Part shown: positions 7,897-17,240 of the stretch, one piece after another
How the letters are laid out: the number at the start of each line of letters is the position of its first letter
Position numbering within the stretch: position 1 is the first letter of the stretch
From: Photobacterium sp. CCB-ST2H9
GTDB taxonomy: Bacteria > Pseudomonadota > Gammaproteobacteria > Enterobacterales > Vibrionaceae
Assembly (NCBI RefSeq): GCF_023151555.2
Contig: NZ_CP100426.1
Coordinates: forward strand, 1,116,001 to 1,180,000
Direction: 5' to 3'
Length of the DNA stretch: 64,000 nucleotides
Program-made: the position numbers and the translations under genes
The notes under the pieces: model-generated
What the model was told of the DNA's origin: nothing
Database searches by the model: none
What the model saw: only the letters and a program-made list of their open reading frames with translations

Positions 7897-10019
7897 CTGG
7901 TTCCTTCTTGCTCATGGTGCTCAAAACGGTACACATTGATTCGGTTTAACGCACAATCCGGCAGGTAAATATGGTTATTATTGGCATGCAGCAAATATGG
8001 CATCCAAAGTTGCCCTTTGCTGGCATCTGCGCCAAAACTGCTGAAACTGTCGACAATATTGCCATTCAGGTCAAAAACTTTGATCGCCCGGTTCACCAGA
8101 TCTGAAACAAACAGGTGCTGATTGTCATAGTCAATGCTGGTAGGCAGCAGAAAATGATCGCTGTCGATGCTGTAACCCGGCTGACCAAAGCTGTGAACCC
8201 ACTTCATTCCATTATCAAAAATCTGAATCCGGTTATTATTCTGGTCCGTAACATAAAGCCGGCCCTGTTCGCAGGCTGTAATATCGGTCGGCGTGTGGAA
8301 CTGCCCATTGCCCTGTCCCAGTTCACCAAACACTTCAACCAGCCCCGCCACACCTGATGCACTCAGACGCCAGCGAGCAATCCGGTTATTCCCGGAGTCG
8401 GCAATAAAGATATCGTTGCTGACCGGGTCGATGGCCAGACCCTGTGGTTTATTGAACTGCCACGGCTCACGGCCCATGCCCCCGAAGTTGGTATAAGGCA
8501 CCAGTTCACCCAACCGGTTGTCATACTGAAAAACAGTGATGATGCCACTGAGATAATTGCTCACGACAATCATCGGGACACGCGGATCCAGTTGTCCGGG
8601 TAATGGCTGCATGGGCTTGTAAGCGGCAATGCCTAACGAGCCGGGCATTAATGGCAGGCTGACGGGCAAAGACGCATCCTGTTTGCCATTTTCACTGGCC
8701 TGTAACTGGAAGTTCCCGGCATCAACCATCCAGAGGACATCCTTGGGATCATCAAATTTGTCATTGAGCATCACCCGGAGCCAGGTTTGCTGCCAACGCT
8801 GCACCCATTCCAACTGAGTGGTGACGGCCAGATTCCACCAGGCAGGCATCGCGGTTGGCTGAACCGCCTTGATCCAGGTTTCCTGCAGGGACAACTGATG
8901 CGCAAACCAGCGTTCAAACAGCGCCACAAAAGGGGAAGGGACCACAGCTTTGACCGCAGCATCCAGTGCGCCGGCAACCGCAGTGATGAAATGAAACTGA
9001 CCCGGATTATCCCGTTCATCCCCCACGGAGCTCAGCACCCGGGTGGATGCCACGTTGCCGTCGCGCACACGGGACAAGTCAATCTCATGCATTTGCAACG
9101 TCGCCAGAATCGGCTCAGTGATCAGCATTCGGTGGGTGTCCGGCACAGCCGTGACCTGAATCGGCGAGAAGAAACCGTCCAAATCCCCCTGATAGTGGCC
9201 CGCCATGTCATAGACCGAAATGGCACTGTTTTTGGCCCCCGGGATCAGAATACGATTCTGGGTCACCGACACATCACGCGCCAGCTCAAGACCATCCAGA
9301 TAGCATTTCCCATTCGCCGGAAACGGAATGCCCTGACCATGCCAGTCGCAACGCACAACCGTCGCGAATCCCGTATTCGCCACATACAGAGAACCCTGCT
9401 CATCCCGGCTCAGTCCCTGCGGCCAGAGAAAATGGATGGGACCATTCTCAGTTTCCACCGCATGTAATGAACGGCGGTATTCACCATCTTCTGAAAAAAT
9501 CACCAGTCGGCTGGCGCCGCCCGGACCTTCATAGAATTCATCGGCCACACACAACTCACCTTGCCAGAAAGCCAGGCCATTCGGACCTTTCAAAGCCACA
9601 TCTGTTTCATTGCCGAATCGTTTCACAGACGTAATGGATAACGCCTGATCATATTCAAGAATATGGATACGTGTATTGCCGATGTCACTGACATACATCC
9701 AGTTTTGTTCCGGATGAGCCAGCAACCGGAAAGGCATATTGAACTGCTGTTCACCGTCGCCGGTCGACCCGAACACAGCCAGCAGATGCGCCATCTCTTT
9801 ATCGAAAATCAGCAGGCGATTATGCGCGGTATCGGCCAGCCAGATATGTCCGTAATGATCGATGCAATTCCCCACCGGTGTATTCAGAGACACATTGCCT
9901 GAAGTAAGACATGGCAGTTCAGGTAAAGCCGTGCATACCGTGCCAATCGTCGAAAGAAAATGGATACCCATATGGCTTCCCTGCTCACAAAAAGATGCGT
10001 TAATTTTTAAATCACTCAC
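7893..10019 (-). CDS. Double NHL-repeat beta-propeller protein
   Basis: 708 residues and no signal peptide, so probably cytoplasmic. NHL-type blades are clear in the N-terminal third (IWLADTAHNRLLIFDKE, WMYVSDIGNTRIHILE, LYVANTGFATVVR). They recur in the C-terminal part (IFIADSGNNRIARW, LYVTDQNNNRIQIF, LFVSDLVNRAIKVF, IYLPDCALNRINVY). A helical, Trp-rich linker at about 340-430 separates the two sets, so two propellers are likely. NHL propellers are usually protein-, RNA- or ligand-binding platforms; no catalytic site is apparent. It is the first gene of an operon ending in a chemoreceptor, which is unusual. The start ATG gives MSDLKINASF; a second in-frame ATG lies at codon 17. Confidence 0.8.
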   Translation of the reverse strand: MSDLKINASFCEQGSHMGIHFLSTIGTVCTALPELPCLTSGNVSLNTPVGNCIDHYGHIWLADTAHNRLLIFDKEMAHLLAVFGSTGDGEQQFNMPFRLLAHPEQNWMYVSDIGNTRIHILEYDQALSITSVKRFGNETDVALKGPNGLAFWQGELCVADEFYEGPGGASRLVIFSEDGEYRRSLHAVETENGPIHFLWPQGLSRDEQGSLYVANTGFATVVRCDWHGQGIPFPANGKCYLDGLELARDVSVTQNRILIPGAKNSAISVYDMAGHYQGDLDGFFSPIQVTAVPDTHRMLITEPILATLQMHEIDLSRVRDGNVASTRVLSSVGDERDNPGQFHFITAVAGALDAAVKAVVPSPFVALFERWFAHQLSLQETWIKAVQPTAMPAWWNLAVTTQLEWVQRWQQTWLRVMLNDKFDDPKDVLWMVDAGNFQLQASENGKQDASLPVSLPLMPGSLGIAAYKPMQPLPGQLDPRVPMIVVSNYLSGIITVFQYDNRLGELVPYTNFGGMGREPWQFNKPQGLAIDPVSNDIFIADSGNNRIARWRLSASGVAGLVEVFGELGQGNGQFHTPTDITACEQGRLYVTDQNNNRIQIFDNGMKWVHSFGQPGYSIDSDHFLLPTSIDYDNQHLFVSDLVNRAIKVFDLNGNIVDSFSSFGADASKGQLWMPYLLHANNNHIYLPDCALNRINVYRFEHHEQEGTR

Positions 10020-10151
10020 TGTATGGATAGATGAGCCGGGATGTAATGGAAAACAGGACTTTCGAAATTTTGAGAGTGTTCAAAATTCATACAAGATCTC
10101 AACAAAATTGCAGAGGGTTTCTGGTATTTTGCGGAACTTATGATCAGATAA

Positions 10152-10173
10152 AATCGTCAATTATTTGACGATT
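10152..10173. repeat. Perfect AT-rich palindrome between nirD and the propeller gene
   Basis: The arms AATCGTCAA and TTGACGATT are perfect nine-base complements around TTAT. On the minus strand it is followed by TTTTATC, so it could be a second, weaker terminator after nirD. It is also 133 bases upstream of the propeller start and could be an operator. The sequence does not decide between these. Confidence 0.5.
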
Positions 10174-10182
10174 AAATATAAA

Positions 10183-10214
10183 AATGCCAACCGGTAGCGG
10201 TTTCGGCTGGCATT
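10183..10214 (-). terminator. Intrinsic terminator of the nrt-nir operon
   Basis: On the minus strand, AATGCCA pairs with TGGCATT and, after one mismatch, CGG pairs with CCG. The stem is followed directly by TTTTATATTT. It lies 50 bases downstream of the nirD stop. Confidence 0.75.
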
Positions 10215-10263
10215 GGATCAGCATAGAAGCTGACGTCTGACTGAGGCAGGTCGCTGTCAGTGA

Positions 10264-10605
10264 TTACATTGATAATGCTGCAGTGTTCACCCACACCTCG
10301 CCGTCTTCGACCCTGACCGGCCAGACCCGGACGCGGACTTCCGGCTGTTCAAGACACTGACCCGTGTGCAGACTGAAGTGCTGTTTATAAAGCGGCGATG
10401 CCACACTCAATTCACCCTGGATATCCCCGACAATTCCCCTCGAAATCACAAAGGCCCGGCCAATCGGGTCCCAGTTATCCAGTACAAAAATGCCGGGCTG
10501 CTGAGACGGCAGATAAAACAGCGCCAGCTGTGTATCATGGACCATCGCACCCATGCCTGAATTCACAATCAGATCATCCAGATGACAAACTTTCAACCAG
10601 CTCAT
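10264..10605 (-). CDS. nirD: Assimilatory nitrite reductase (NADH) small subunit NirD
   Basis: 113 residues, the usual size. It has the Rieske-like fold of NirD (MVHDTQLALFYLPSQQPGIFVLDNWDPIGRAFVISRGIVGD, read in parts) but no Rieske Cys/His cluster ligands, as is normal for NirD. Its ATG overlaps the nirB stop by four bases. With NirB it forms the cytoplasmic enzyme that reduces nitrite to ammonium with NADH. It is the last gene before a terminator at 10183. Confidence 0.95.
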   Translation of the reverse strand: MSWLKVCHLDDLIVNSGMGAMVHDTQLALFYLPSQQPGIFVLDNWDPIGRAFVISRGIVGDIQGELSVASPLYKQHFSLHTGQCLEQPEVRVRVWPVRVEDGEVWVNTAALSM

Positions 10606-13139
10606 ACGCCCTCCTGCTCAGTTTGGCGGGTATTTTCAGGGGACGGCTCAATCATCTGAACCGGAATCCGCTGTCCGCGTTCACGTCGGTAGTCCGGCGA
10701 GACCACGTCACCGCTTTCATTCACGAAGCGTCTGAACCGCGCCAGTTTCTCCGGCGTCGACAACGTGGTTTTCCATTCGCACTGATAAGTCTCCACCACA
10801 TGGTGCATTTGCTTTTCCAACTCAGCGTTGATGCCCAGACTATCGTCCACCACCACACTGCGCAGATAGTCCAGCCCGCCCTCAAGGTTCTGTAACCAGA
10901 CGGATGTCCGTTGCAGCCGGTCGGCGGTACGGACATAGAACATCAGCACCCGGTCGATCAGGGTCACTAGTGCATCAGTTGAGAGATCCGACATCAGCAA
11001 ATCGGCATGGCGCGGCCGCATCCCGCCATTGCCGCACACATAAAGGTTCCAGCCGTTTTCGGTCGCAATCACACCGATATCTTTACTCTGTGCTTCAGCG
11101 CATTCCCGGGTACACCCGGACACCGCAAACTTGAGTTTGTGCGGCGAACGCAGCCCTTTGTAGCGATTCTCCAGCATAATCGCCAGGCCGATTGAATCGT
11201 CGACGCCATACCGACACCAGGTCGATCCGACGCAGGATTTCACCGTTCTCAGCGATTTCCCGTAGGCATGGCCGGTCTCAAATCCGGCATCAATCAGGGC
11301 CTGCCAGATATCCGGCAACTGTTCGAGCTGTGCCCCGAACAAATCAACCCGCTGACCACCGGTGATCTTGGTATAGAGATCGTATTTTCTGGCGACTTCC
11401 CCTAAAACAATCAGCTTCTCCGGCGTAATTTCCCCGCCCGGAATCCGGGGCACCACAGAATAACTGCCGTCTTTCTGAATGTTGGCCAGAAAAGCGTCAT
11501 TGGTATCCTGCAATGGCTGATGCTGAGGTTCGAGCACATGTTCATTCCACAACGATGCAAAAATCGAGGCGGCCGCAGGCTTGCATACATCGCAGCCCAT
11601 GCCCTGACCGTGCCGGGCGATCAAGTCGTCAAACTGTTTGATTTGTCCCACCTGCACCAGATGGAACAGCTCCTGACGGGTATAAGCGAAATGCCCACAG
11701 AGATGGTTGCTGACTTCCATGCCCAGTGCCGCGAGTTCCTCATCCAGAATCGACTTCACCATGGTGCTGCAACCACCGCAGCCTGTCCCGGCCTTGGTGC
11801 AGCTTTTTAGTTCAGACAGGTCGTGAGTCCCTGCCTGCACCGCAGCCGTAATCTCTCCCCGGGTCACGTGATGACAGGCACAGACAATCGCCCCGGCATC
11901 TTTGCTGCCCTGCAACGCAGAACAGTCAAACAGCAACTCAGCCGGATGTGCAGGCAGCGGCATGCCGTTGAGGTAACATTGCAGCAGGGCATCATAATCC
12001 TGATTGTCCCCGATCAGAATCGCGCCCAGCAGCTTGTCTCCGGTGTCATTGACCACCAGTTTTTTGTACACCCCGGCACGCATGTCCTGGAACACCATTT
12101 CCTGACAGCCTTCGCCCTGACCGAGCGAGTTCCCGATGGCAGACACGTCCACGCCCATGAGTTTGAGTTTGGTGCTCATGTCCGCGCCACTGAAGGTGCT
12201 GTCGCCCCCTAAGATCTGATCCGCTGCAATCCGCGCCATGCTGTAACCCGGTGCCACCAGCCCGAAAATCCGTTGCTGCCACAACGCACATTCGCCGATA
12301 GCGTAAATATTGGGATCGCTGGTCTGACAGGCATCGTTAATGATGATGCCGCCACGCTCGCCAATCGCCAGTCCGCACTGACTGGCCAGTGTATCCTGCG
12401 GGCGGATCCCGGCGGAAAACACAATCACATCCACTTCCAGTGGCGCATGCTCCTGAAAGTTCATCCGGTGAAAAGCGGTTTCACCGTCCGTAATCCCCGT
12501 CGTTGCCCGACTGGTGTGCACCTGAACACCCAGTTCACTGACTTTACTTTTCAGCAGTGCACTCCCGGCATCATCAATCTGAACCGGCATCAGTCGTGGC
12601 GCAAATTCCACCACATGGGTTTCAAGCCCCAGCAGACGCAGCGCATTAGCCGCCTCCAGCCCCAGCAACCCGCCGCCGACGACCGCGCCGGTTTTCGCAC
12701 CGGCACAGGCTGTTTTGATGGCAGACAGGTCATCGAGCGTCCGGTAAACAAAACAGTTGTCTCTGTCGCTGCCCTGCACCGGTGGCACAAAAGGATAAGA
12801 GCCGGTCGCCAGCACCAGTTTGTCATAGGCAAGCTGACTGTCACTTGCTAACGTGACACGCTGTTTTTCGCGGTCAATGCCGACCACCTGCTCTCCCAGC
12901 AACAACTCAATGCCATTGTCCTGATACCACTGCTCGTTGCTCAGCAGCAGATCCTGATGCTCACTGCCGGAAAACAGGGACGACAGATGAACCCGGTCGT
13001 AAGCGACAAAGCGTTCTTCGCCCAGCACAATAATCTGGTAAGACTGATGCGCATTTTGGGCCACCAGTTGTTCGATGAAGTGGTGGCCGACCATGCCGTT
13101 GCCCACCACCAGTAATTTTTCGCGTTGCATCAACATCAT
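10602..13139 (-). CDS. nirB: Assimilatory nitrite reductase (NADH) large subunit NirB
   Basis: 845 residues. The N-terminal FAD/NAD(P) oxidoreductase part shows VVGNGMVGHHF near residue 10 and AVVGGGLLGLEAANAL near 155. A BFD-like [2Fe-2S] domain follows (VCACHHVTRGEI ... TGCGGC), then a second Cys region (GMGCDVCKP). The C-terminal third is a sulfite/nitrite reductase domain with the siroheme-4Fe4S cysteines in SCVGSTWCRYG and FAVSGCTRECAEAQ. All expected cluster ligands are present. Electrons run from NADH via FAD and [2Fe-2S] to siroheme for six-electron reduction of nitrite. AGGAG precedes a double ATG start. nirB lies 29 bases after the transporter ATPase and overlaps nirD, so uptake and reduction share one transcript. 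Confidence 0.96.
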   Translation of the reverse strand: MMLMQREKLLVVGNGMVGHHFIEQLVAQNAHQSYQIIVLGEERFVAYDRVHLSSLFSGSEHQDLLLSNEQWYQDNGIELLLGEQVVGIDREKQRVTLASDSQLAYDKLVLATGSYPFVPPVQGSDRDNCFVYRTLDDLSAIKTACAGAKTGAVVGGGLLGLEAANALRLLGLETHVVEFAPRLMPVQIDDAGSALLKSKVSELGVQVHTSRATTGITDGETAFHRMNFQEHAPLEVDVIVFSAGIRPQDTLASQCGLAIGERGGIIINDACQTSDPNIYAIGECALWQQRIFGLVAPGYSMARIAADQILGGDSTFSGADMSTKLKLMGVDVSAIGNSLGQGEGCQEMVFQDMRAGVYKKLVVNDTGDKLLGAILIGDNQDYDALLQCYLNGMPLPAHPAELLFDCSALQGSKDAGAIVCACHHVTRGEITAAVQAGTHDLSELKSCTKAGTGCGGCSTMVKSILDEELAALGMEVSNHLCGHFAYTRQELFHLVQVGQIKQFDDLIARHGQGMGCDVCKPAAASIFASLWNEHVLEPQHQPLQDTNDAFLANIQKDGSYSVVPRIPGGEITPEKLIVLGEVARKYDLYTKITGGQRVDLFGAQLEQLPDIWQALIDAGFETGHAYGKSLRTVKSCVGSTWCRYGVDDSIGLAIMLENRYKGLRSPHKLKFAVSGCTRECAEAQSKDIGVIATENGWNLYVCGNGGMRPRHADLLMSDLSTDALVTLIDRVLMFYVRTADRLQRTSVWLQNLEGGLDYLRSVVVDDSLGINAELEKQMHHVVETYQCEWKTTLSTPEKLARFRRFVNESGDVVSPDYRRERGQRIPVQMIEPSPENTRQTEQEGV

Positions 13140-13168
13140 GCTCTCCTGAACTGTGTTTGGGTCCCGAA

Positions 13169-14023
13169 TCAGGCCACTTTTTCGTTGCGGTTTTTCTCTG
13201 ACACCGGCTTTGAAACCGAATCCGGTTCCGGAATCGGCGCCACTTTGCGCTGCTTCTCGTACAGAAAACGCAGCACACTCTGCCGAAGACGCTGATAATC
13301 CGGAGCATCCGCCAGCGCGACCCGATCCCGGGGACGTGGCAGGCTGATCTCCAGCACTTCGCCAATGGTGGCCTCGGGGCCGTTACTCATCATCACAATG
13401 CGATCCGACAGCAGCACGGCTTCGTCCACGTCGTGAGTGATCATGATGACGGTGTTCTTCAGCTCAGCCTGAATCGCCATCAGCGCATCCTGTAAATGTG
13501 CCCGGGTCAGGGCATCCAGTGCCCCAAAGGGTTCATCCATCAGCAGCACTTTCGGCTCCATCGCCAGCGCCCGGGCAATACCGACCCGTTGCTTCATGCC
13601 GCCGGAAATTTCATCCGGCCGTTTGTCATGGGCATGGTCCATGTGCACCAGTTGCAGGTAGTGCATCACCTCATCCCGAACCGCTGCTGACGTTTTACCT
13701 TTGCTGACCTGTTTCACCGCCAGTTCAACGTTCTGATACACCGTCAGCCAGGGCAGTAAAGCGTGATTCTGAAACACGACCGCCCGCTCGGGACCGGGAC
13801 CGGAAATTTCCCGCCCTTCCAGAATGACGCCGCCATCCGTCGCATCCAGCAGCCCGGCGACCAGATTCAGTACCGTGGACTTACCGCAGCCTGAGTGACC
13901 AATCAGAGAGATGAATTCGCCTTTCTCAATGCTGAAATTCACGTCTTTCAGTGCCACAAACTCACCGTTGGGCGTCGGGAAGCGCATCCCCAGATAACTG
14001 AGTAGTAAATATTCACGAGACAT
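13169..14023 (-). CDS. nrtD: Nitrate/nitrite ABC transporter ATP-binding protein
   Basis: 284 residues. Walker A GHSGCGKST is at 42-50. The signature ISGGMKQRVGIARAL and Walker B VLLMDEPFGALDALT follow, then the switch-histidine region MITHDVDEAVLLSDRI. This is the NrtC/NrtD/SsuB/TauB clade; the gene order nrtA-nrtB-ATPase-nirBD makes nitrate the likely substrate. It is also named NasD in some species. There is no C-terminal NrtA-like sensor extension, unlike cyanobacterial NrtC. CAAGGAGAAAAGC precedes the ATG. Confidence 0.93.
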   Translation of the reverse strand: MSREYLLLSYLGMRFPTPNGEFVALKDVNFSIEKGEFISLIGHSGCGKSTVLNLVAGLLDATDGGVILEGREISGPGPERAVVFQNHALLPWLTVYQNVELAVKQVSKGKTSAAVRDEVMHYLQLVHMDHAHDKRPDEISGGMKQRVGIARALAMEPKVLLMDEPFGALDALTRAHLQDALMAIQAELKNTVIMITHDVDEAVLLSDRIVMMSNGPEATIGEVLEISLPRPRDRVALADAPDYQRLRQSVLRFLYEKQRKVAPIPEPDSVSKPVSEKNRNEKVA

Positions 14024-14048
14024 GCTTTTCTCCTTGTGCTCAGCTGGC

Positions 14049-15020
14049 TCAGTGCTGGCTCAGCTGTTGATTCCATGAAAAATGACGCTGCAAACTGAGC
14101 ATGCTCCGATCGAGCAGCAGACCGATGAAACCAATGGTGACCACGGCCACCATGATCCGGCCTAAGGATGCGGCACTGCCGTTCTGGAATTCATCCCAGA
14201 CAAACTTGCCCAGCCCCGGATTCTGCGCCAGCATCTCAGCAGCAATCAGCACCATCCAGGCCACCCCCAGCGACAAACGCAGACCGGTAAACACCATCGG
14301 CACGGAGGACGGCAACACGATGGTGCGCACATGCTGCCAGCGTGAAAGTTTGAGCACCCGGCTGACATTGAGCAGATCCTGATCCACGCCTGTCACACCC
14401 ACAGCCGTGTTAATCAGCGTCGGCCACAGGCTGCACATCGCCACCGTAAAGAGAGAGTTGAGAAAAGATTTGGCAACCCGCGGATCGTCACTGACATACA
14501 GCGCACTGACCACCATGGTGACAATCGGCAGCCAGGCCAGCGGTGAGACCGGTTTCAGCAGCTGGATCACCGGGTTCAATGCGGCATACAGCCCTTGGTT
14601 CAGTCCGAGCACAATGCCCGCCGGAATGGCAATCGCAGTCGCCAGCAGAAATCCGGCCATCACCGTCAGTAAACTGGTGCCGATCTGGTCGAAGAAGGTC
14701 GGTTTCCCGGTGTATTCCCGGACACGGACTTCAGCCTGCAGGTTCTGACCCAGCTTTGCGGCATTGCGCTTATCCTGACGCGCATAAAATGCAGCCTCAC
14801 GATCCCGTTCATGCTGGTGTTCCGCGACCAGATTGGTGAACTGCTGCCAGGTCTGTACCGGTCCCGGCAGTGTGCCCAGAGAGGTCTGCACCTGACTGGC
14901 CGCCAAGTGCCAGAGCAGCAAGAAGACGGCAATGCCCAACAGCGGCAGTGCCAGCGCCCGGCTGTGCTGGATCACCCGAGCCGGTTTCGGCAGTGCAGGC
15001 AACGTGATGATGGAAGCCAT
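14049..15020 (-). CDS. nrtB: Nitrate ABC transporter permease
   Basis: 323 residues. About six membrane segments lie in the BPD_transp_1 fold, with the coupling-loop motif KLSRWQHVRTIVLPSSVPMVFTGLRLSLG (read in parts). A longer hydrophilic stretch sits at about 55-105 between the first and second membrane segments (HQHERDREAAFYARQDKRN), as in proteobacterial NrtB/NasE. AAGGAGG is placed seven bases before the ATG. It lies 12 bases after nrtA and 25 bases before the ATPase gene. It probably forms a homodimeric channel in the inner membrane. Confidence 0.93.
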   Translation of the reverse strand: MASIITLPALPKPARVIQHSRALALPLLGIAVFLLLWHLAASQVQTSLGTLPGPVQTWQQFTNLVAEHQHERDREAAFYARQDKRNAAKLGQNLQAEVRVREYTGKPTFFDQIGTSLLTVMAGFLLATAIAIPAGIVLGLNQGLYAALNPVIQLLKPVSPLAWLPIVTMVVSALYVSDDPRVAKSFLNSLFTVAMCSLWPTLINTAVGVTGVDQDLLNVSRVLKLSRWQHVRTIVLPSSVPMVFTGLRLSLGVAWMVLIAAEMLAQNPGLGKFVWDEFQNGSAASLGRIMVAVVTIGFIGLLLDRSMLSLQRHFSWNQQLSQH

Positions 15021-15032
15021 AAGCCATCCTCC

Positions 15033-16394
15033 TTAAAGTTTGTCGTTGCCTTTCAGACCAATCGCGAACTGATTGAGGTACGCATTGGGCTGATGGCCGT
15101 CAAAGGTGATCTGATCGATAAATCCGTTCTGCGGCGGCCGGAAACCGTCTTCCTTGTCGAAATCAGGAAAATCAGCTGCTTTCATCTTGCCTTCGGCAAT
15201 CAGGGCTTCGGCAGCCTGCCGGTAAATCTCCGGTCGGTAGACCTGCTTCGCGATGGACTGGTACCAGTCGTCAGGTTTGGCTTCAGGGATCTGACCCCAG
15301 CGACGCATCTGCGTCAGTGTCCAGACGGCATCGCTGTAGTAGGGATACGTTGCGTTGTAACGGAAAAACACATTGAAGTCCGGCGCCGGGCGTTTGTCTC
15401 CTTTTTCGTACTCAAAGGTGCCGGTCATACTGTTGGCAATCACCTTCGCATCGGCACCGACATACTGGCTGCGAGCCAGCATCCTGACAGCCGCTTCACG
15501 GTTGGCATTGTTCTCATCCAGCCAGTGAGCCGCACGGATCAGCGCTTTCACAACCCGGATATGGGTGTTGGGATAGGCATCGGCCCAGGCCTGACTGACC
15601 CCGAAAACTTTCTCCGGGTTATTCCGCCAGATGTCGTAATCCGTAATCACGGGCACACCAATCCCTTTGAAAACGGCCTGCTGATTCCAAGGCTCACCGA
15701 CGCTGTAGCCCTGTATGGTTGCCGCTTCGAGGGTGGCGGGCATTTGCGGCGGTGGCGTCACACTCAGCAGCACATCCGCCTGTTGCTGACCGCTGTTGTC
15801 ACCATGAATCGGGTCGTAATAGCCGGGGTGGATACCCCCTGCGGCCAGCCAGTAACGCAGCTCATAATTGTGGGTCGACACCGGGAAAACCATGCCCATC
15901 TTGAACGGCTTGCCCGCCGCCTGATAAGACGCAATCACAGGCTTGAGCAGATCCGCTTTCACCGGGTGCCTGGGCTTTCCGTCGGCGGTTTTCGCCACCT
16001 GCGGTTTCATGGCTTCCCACACGTGATTGGCCACCGTGATCGCATTACCGTTGAGATCCATACTGAACGCGGTCACCACATTAGCCTGGGTGCCAATGCC
16101 AATGGTGGCACCAATCGGCTGCCCGGCCAGCATATGGGCGCCGTCCAGTTCACCGTCGATCACCCGGTCCAGCAGCACTTTCCAGTTCGCCTGTGCTTCC
16201 AGCGTGACGTACAGTCCTTCGTCTTCAAAAAAGAAGTTTTCATAGGCCACCGCCAGCGGTGCCATGTCCGTCAGCTTAATAAAGCCGAATTTCAGCTCAT
16301 CTTTTTCCGGCGGCCCGACCTTGGCCAGTACCGGCACCGACAGCAGACTGGCACTGACAGCGCCAGCAATCATCCAGTGTTTCACGCTTTTCAT
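15033..16394 (-). CDS. nrtA: Periplasmic nitrate-binding protein NrtA
   Basis: 453 residues. A Sec signal peptide of about 24 residues ends SVPVLA, with cleavage before KVGPPEKDE. The mature part is the NrtA/NasS-type periplasmic binding fold: [39 protein letters not shown] and [12 protein letters not shown]. Because it is exported it should be the uptake receptor, not the cytoplasmic sensor NasS. It is the first gene after the nasT gap of 193 bases, which contains a sigma-54-like element and a leader terminator, so it probably heads its own inducible transcript nrtA-nrtB-nrtD-nirB-nirD. Confidence 0.94.
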   Translation of the reverse strand: MKSVKHWMIAGAVSASLLSVPVLAKVGPPEKDELKFGFIKLTDMAPLAVAYENFFFEDEGLYVTLEAQANWKVLLDRVIDGELDGAHMLAGQPIGATIGIGTQANVVTAFSMDLNGNAITVANHVWEAMKPQVAKTADGKPRHPVKADLLKPVIASYQAAGKPFKMGMVFPVSTHNYELRYWLAAGGIHPGYYDPIHGDNSGQQQADVLLSVTPPPQMPATLEAATIQGYSVGEPWNQQAVFKGIGVPVITDYDIWRNNPEKVFGVSQAWADAYPNTHIRVVKALIRAAHWLDENNANREAAVRMLARSQYVGADAKVIANSMTGTFEYEKGDKRPAPDFNVFFRYNATYPYYSDAVWTLTQMRRWGQIPEAKPDDWYQSIAKQVYRPEIYRQAAEALIAEGKMKAADFPDFDKEDGFRPPQNGFIDQITFDGHQPNAYLNQFAIGLKGNDKL

Positions 16395-16433
16395 CGTTCA
16401 CCCTCTTCCATACTTGTGAAATCCAATTCGCTC

Positions 16434-16473
16434 AAAACAAAAAAACGCCGCTCCCCGGCGGGGAAGCAGCGTT
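16434..16473 (-). promoter_or_regulatory. Leader terminator (attenuator) before nrtA
   Basis: On the minus strand, AACGCTGC pairs with GCGGCGTT (one G-U pair), then CCCC pairs with GGGG across a one-base bulge with a GCC loop. A T-run follows. This is a strong intrinsic terminator, but it lies 40 bases upstream of the nrtA start and after nasT. An overlapping hairpin at 16464-16477 (stem AGGC/GCTT, loop AACGCT) has the A1/G4 six-base loop known for ANTAR target RNAs and would use the same bases as the terminator's 5' arm. The likely role is NasT-dependent antitermination, by analogy with Klebsiella NasR and Azotobacter NasT. Confidence 0.75.
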
Positions 16474-16502
16474 GCCTGATTCATCAATTCTGTGTCTCTA
16501 TT

Positions 16503-16518
16503 TGCTTATTGTGTGCCC
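16503..16518 (-). promoter_or_regulatory. Sigma-54-like promoter element for nrtA
   Basis: The minus strand reads GGGCAC, five bases, AAGCA. GG and GC are ten bases apart, as required for the -24/-12 elements. It is weaker than the nasA promoter because the -12 TT is AA. The predicted start near 16492 lies about 20 bases before the attenuator. Confidence 0.5.
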
Positions 16519-16587
16519 TGTTGTCTGGCCTGCAGTCTGATCTGCTTAGAGATGGCGCCAATACGTACCTTCAGCAGCATCAACCGG

Positions 16588-17166
16588 CTATCGATTCAGA
16601 CTGATCAGTAAGTTCTTCGCAATCTGTCCCAGACTCTGACTCTGCTGCATCGCCGCATTGCGAAGCAGTTTGTAAGCCTCGGATTCATCCAGCCCGTGCA
16701 GCTTCATCAGCAGCCCTTTGGCCTGCTCAATCAAGCGCCGCTCCTCCAGCCGCCGGTTCAGAGTGACCAGCTCCTTTTTAAGCTGACACTGTACCTGCCG
16801 GACCTGCCATGCCCTTTCTACCCACACACTCAGCGCCGTTGCCGAGTCACCAGGTAAAAGCACATAACCATTGGGTCCGGGCAGCCGGTGAATATCCTGA
16901 GGTTCCAGCTGGCGAACCATGACCACCAGCGGCCAGCCCAAACAACCGGCCTGCTCCACCATCTGCCGTAATTCGGCATCTGCTCTGGCCCAGCTGATCA
17001 CCAGAACTCCGCTTTGCGCCTGACTGACCAGCGCTGCAAACTGACGGAAACCACAGCCAGTCACGTCATCATAAGCAGCGGCCAGCTGTCCCGTCAGACT
17101 GGCCTGCTCCCGGGTGCAGTCACTGCACACCACGATCTTTTTCATGTCTGGCTTCACCATGATCAC
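16588..17166 (-). CDS. nasT: ANTAR-domain antiterminator NasT
   Basis: 192 residues. The first 120 or so form a receiver-like domain (KKIVVCSDCTREQASLTGQL), but I see no clear phospho-acceptor aspartate, so it is probably a pseudo-receiver. A helical linker leads to an ANTAR RNA-binding domain at about 128-190 (RLIEQAKGLLMKLHGLDESEAYKLLRNAAM, read in parts). In other proteobacteria NasT binds nas leader RNA and prevents termination; NasS sequesters it without nitrate. Here nasT follows cobA after 74 bases and precedes two candidate targets. No nasS gene is present in the window. The start could also be the second Met (MVKPDMKK). Confidence 0.88.
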   Translation of the reverse strand: MIMVKPDMKKIVVCSDCTREQASLTGQLAAAYDDVTGCGFRQFAALVSQAQSGVLVISWARADAELRQMVEQAGCLGWPLVVMVRQLEPQDIHRLPGPNGYVLLPGDSATALSVWVERAWQVRQVQCQLKKELVTLNRRLEERRLIEQAKGLLMKLHGLDESEAYKLLRNAAMQQSQSLGQIAKNLLISLNR

Positions 17167-17240
17167 CGACTTCCCTGTACACGACGATTCAACACACCGT
17201 TCTGTTATGAAGAAGCAAGCAACCAGCCAGTTCGTCAGAA

